6,065 nt of DNA from positions 1 through 6,065 of the forward strand of contig JAEWPL010000167.1 of the NCBI GenBank assembly GCA_023460615.1, written 5' to 3'. The translations under genes were made by a program, and so were the position numbers. Below the pieces are notes generated by a model. The model saw nothing but the letters and a program-made list of their open reading frames with translations, did no database searches and was not told the DNA's origin. Below are positions 5,918-6,065 of this stretch, piece by piece; the stretch's first letter is position 1; every line of letters begins with the position of its first letter. This DNA comes from Pseudomonadota bacterium. Its GTDB lineage: Bacteria > Pseudomonadota > Gammaproteobacteria > Enterobacterales > Succinivibrionaceae.

Positions 5918-6065
5918 ATGTTCAAGAAGTTATCTTTACTTAGTGTTGTACTATCAACTTTAACCCTATCTACAGCTAATGCCACCAATGTTTATCCTTT
6001 AAATGGTAACAATGTGGTAGGTGAGGAGCATGTTTATAAGACAGATCCTAATGGCACCACTACTT
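5918..6065 (+). CDS. N-terminus of a secreted L,D-transpeptidase-like protein (ErfK/YbiS type), partial
   Basis: The first 49 codons are present; the window ends inside the gene. The product starts with a Sec signal peptide: basic MFKK, a hydrophobic Leu/Val/Ser/Thr core, and a probable signal peptidase I site after A20-N-A22. No lipobox is seen, so a soluble periplasmic protein is expected. The mature start TNVYPLNGNNVVGEEHVY resembles the N-terminus of E. coli YbiS/ErfK-type L,D-transpeptidases, which begin with a V-x-YPLP...S-R-LVG-x-x-x pattern. Those enzymes link meso-diaminopimelate residues in peptidoglycan or attach Braun lipoprotein through a catalytic Cys in a C-terminal YkuD domain. 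That domain lies outside the window, so catalytic residues cannot be checked. TAAGTG 7 bases before the ATG is a weak SD. The gene is divergent from leuS. Confidence 0.65.
   Translation, partial: MFKKLSLLSVVLSTLTLSTANATNVYPLNGNNVVGEEHVYKTDPNGTTT

Overview
The window looks like chromosomal DNA of an AT-rich gammaproteobacterium. The evidence is a minus-strand block in the order leuS–lptE–holA–nadD, which is the conserved Enterobacteria/Vibrio-type arrangement, with protein motifs that match the E. coli families. A lipid-anchored LptE also implies a Gram-negative cell with LPS. The exact lineage cannot be read from the sequence; low-GC groups such as Succinivibrionaceae or Orbaceae are only a guess.

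Layout: positions 1-5252 hold a tightly packed minus-strand operon, transcribed leuS (leucyl-tRNA synthetase) → lptE (LPS-assembly lipoprotein) → holA (DNA polymerase III delta) → nadD (NaMN adenylyltransferase). The gaps are 14 and 21 bases, followed by a 1-base stop/start overlap. A further gene, possibly rsfS with a TTG start, appears to begin in the last 18 bases. These are housekeeping functions (tRNA charging, outer-membrane assembly, clamp loading, NAD synthesis) that are cotranscribed by conserved synteny rather than parts of one pathway.

Positions 5253-5917 form a 665-base, very AT-rich interval between the divergent leuS and a plus-strand gene. That gene encodes a secreted protein whose N-terminus resembles ErfK/YbiS-type L,D-transpeptidases; only its first 49 codons are in the window.

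The interval holds the least ordinary signal. Five near-identical 12-mers, GTTGGAAAARTT, all point the same way and start at 5548, 5581, 5614, 5647 and 5679, a spacing of 33, 33, 33 and 32 bases, with unrelated AT-rich spacers between them. One spacer holds an inverted copy of the core that can form a hairpin. About 80 bases to the left of the array (leuS side) is a perfect 22-bp dyad. I cannot assign a known system to the array. It could be a phased regulator-binding array, an iteron-like element or a decayed minisatellite, and parts of it are open in one frame (an 11-codon period).
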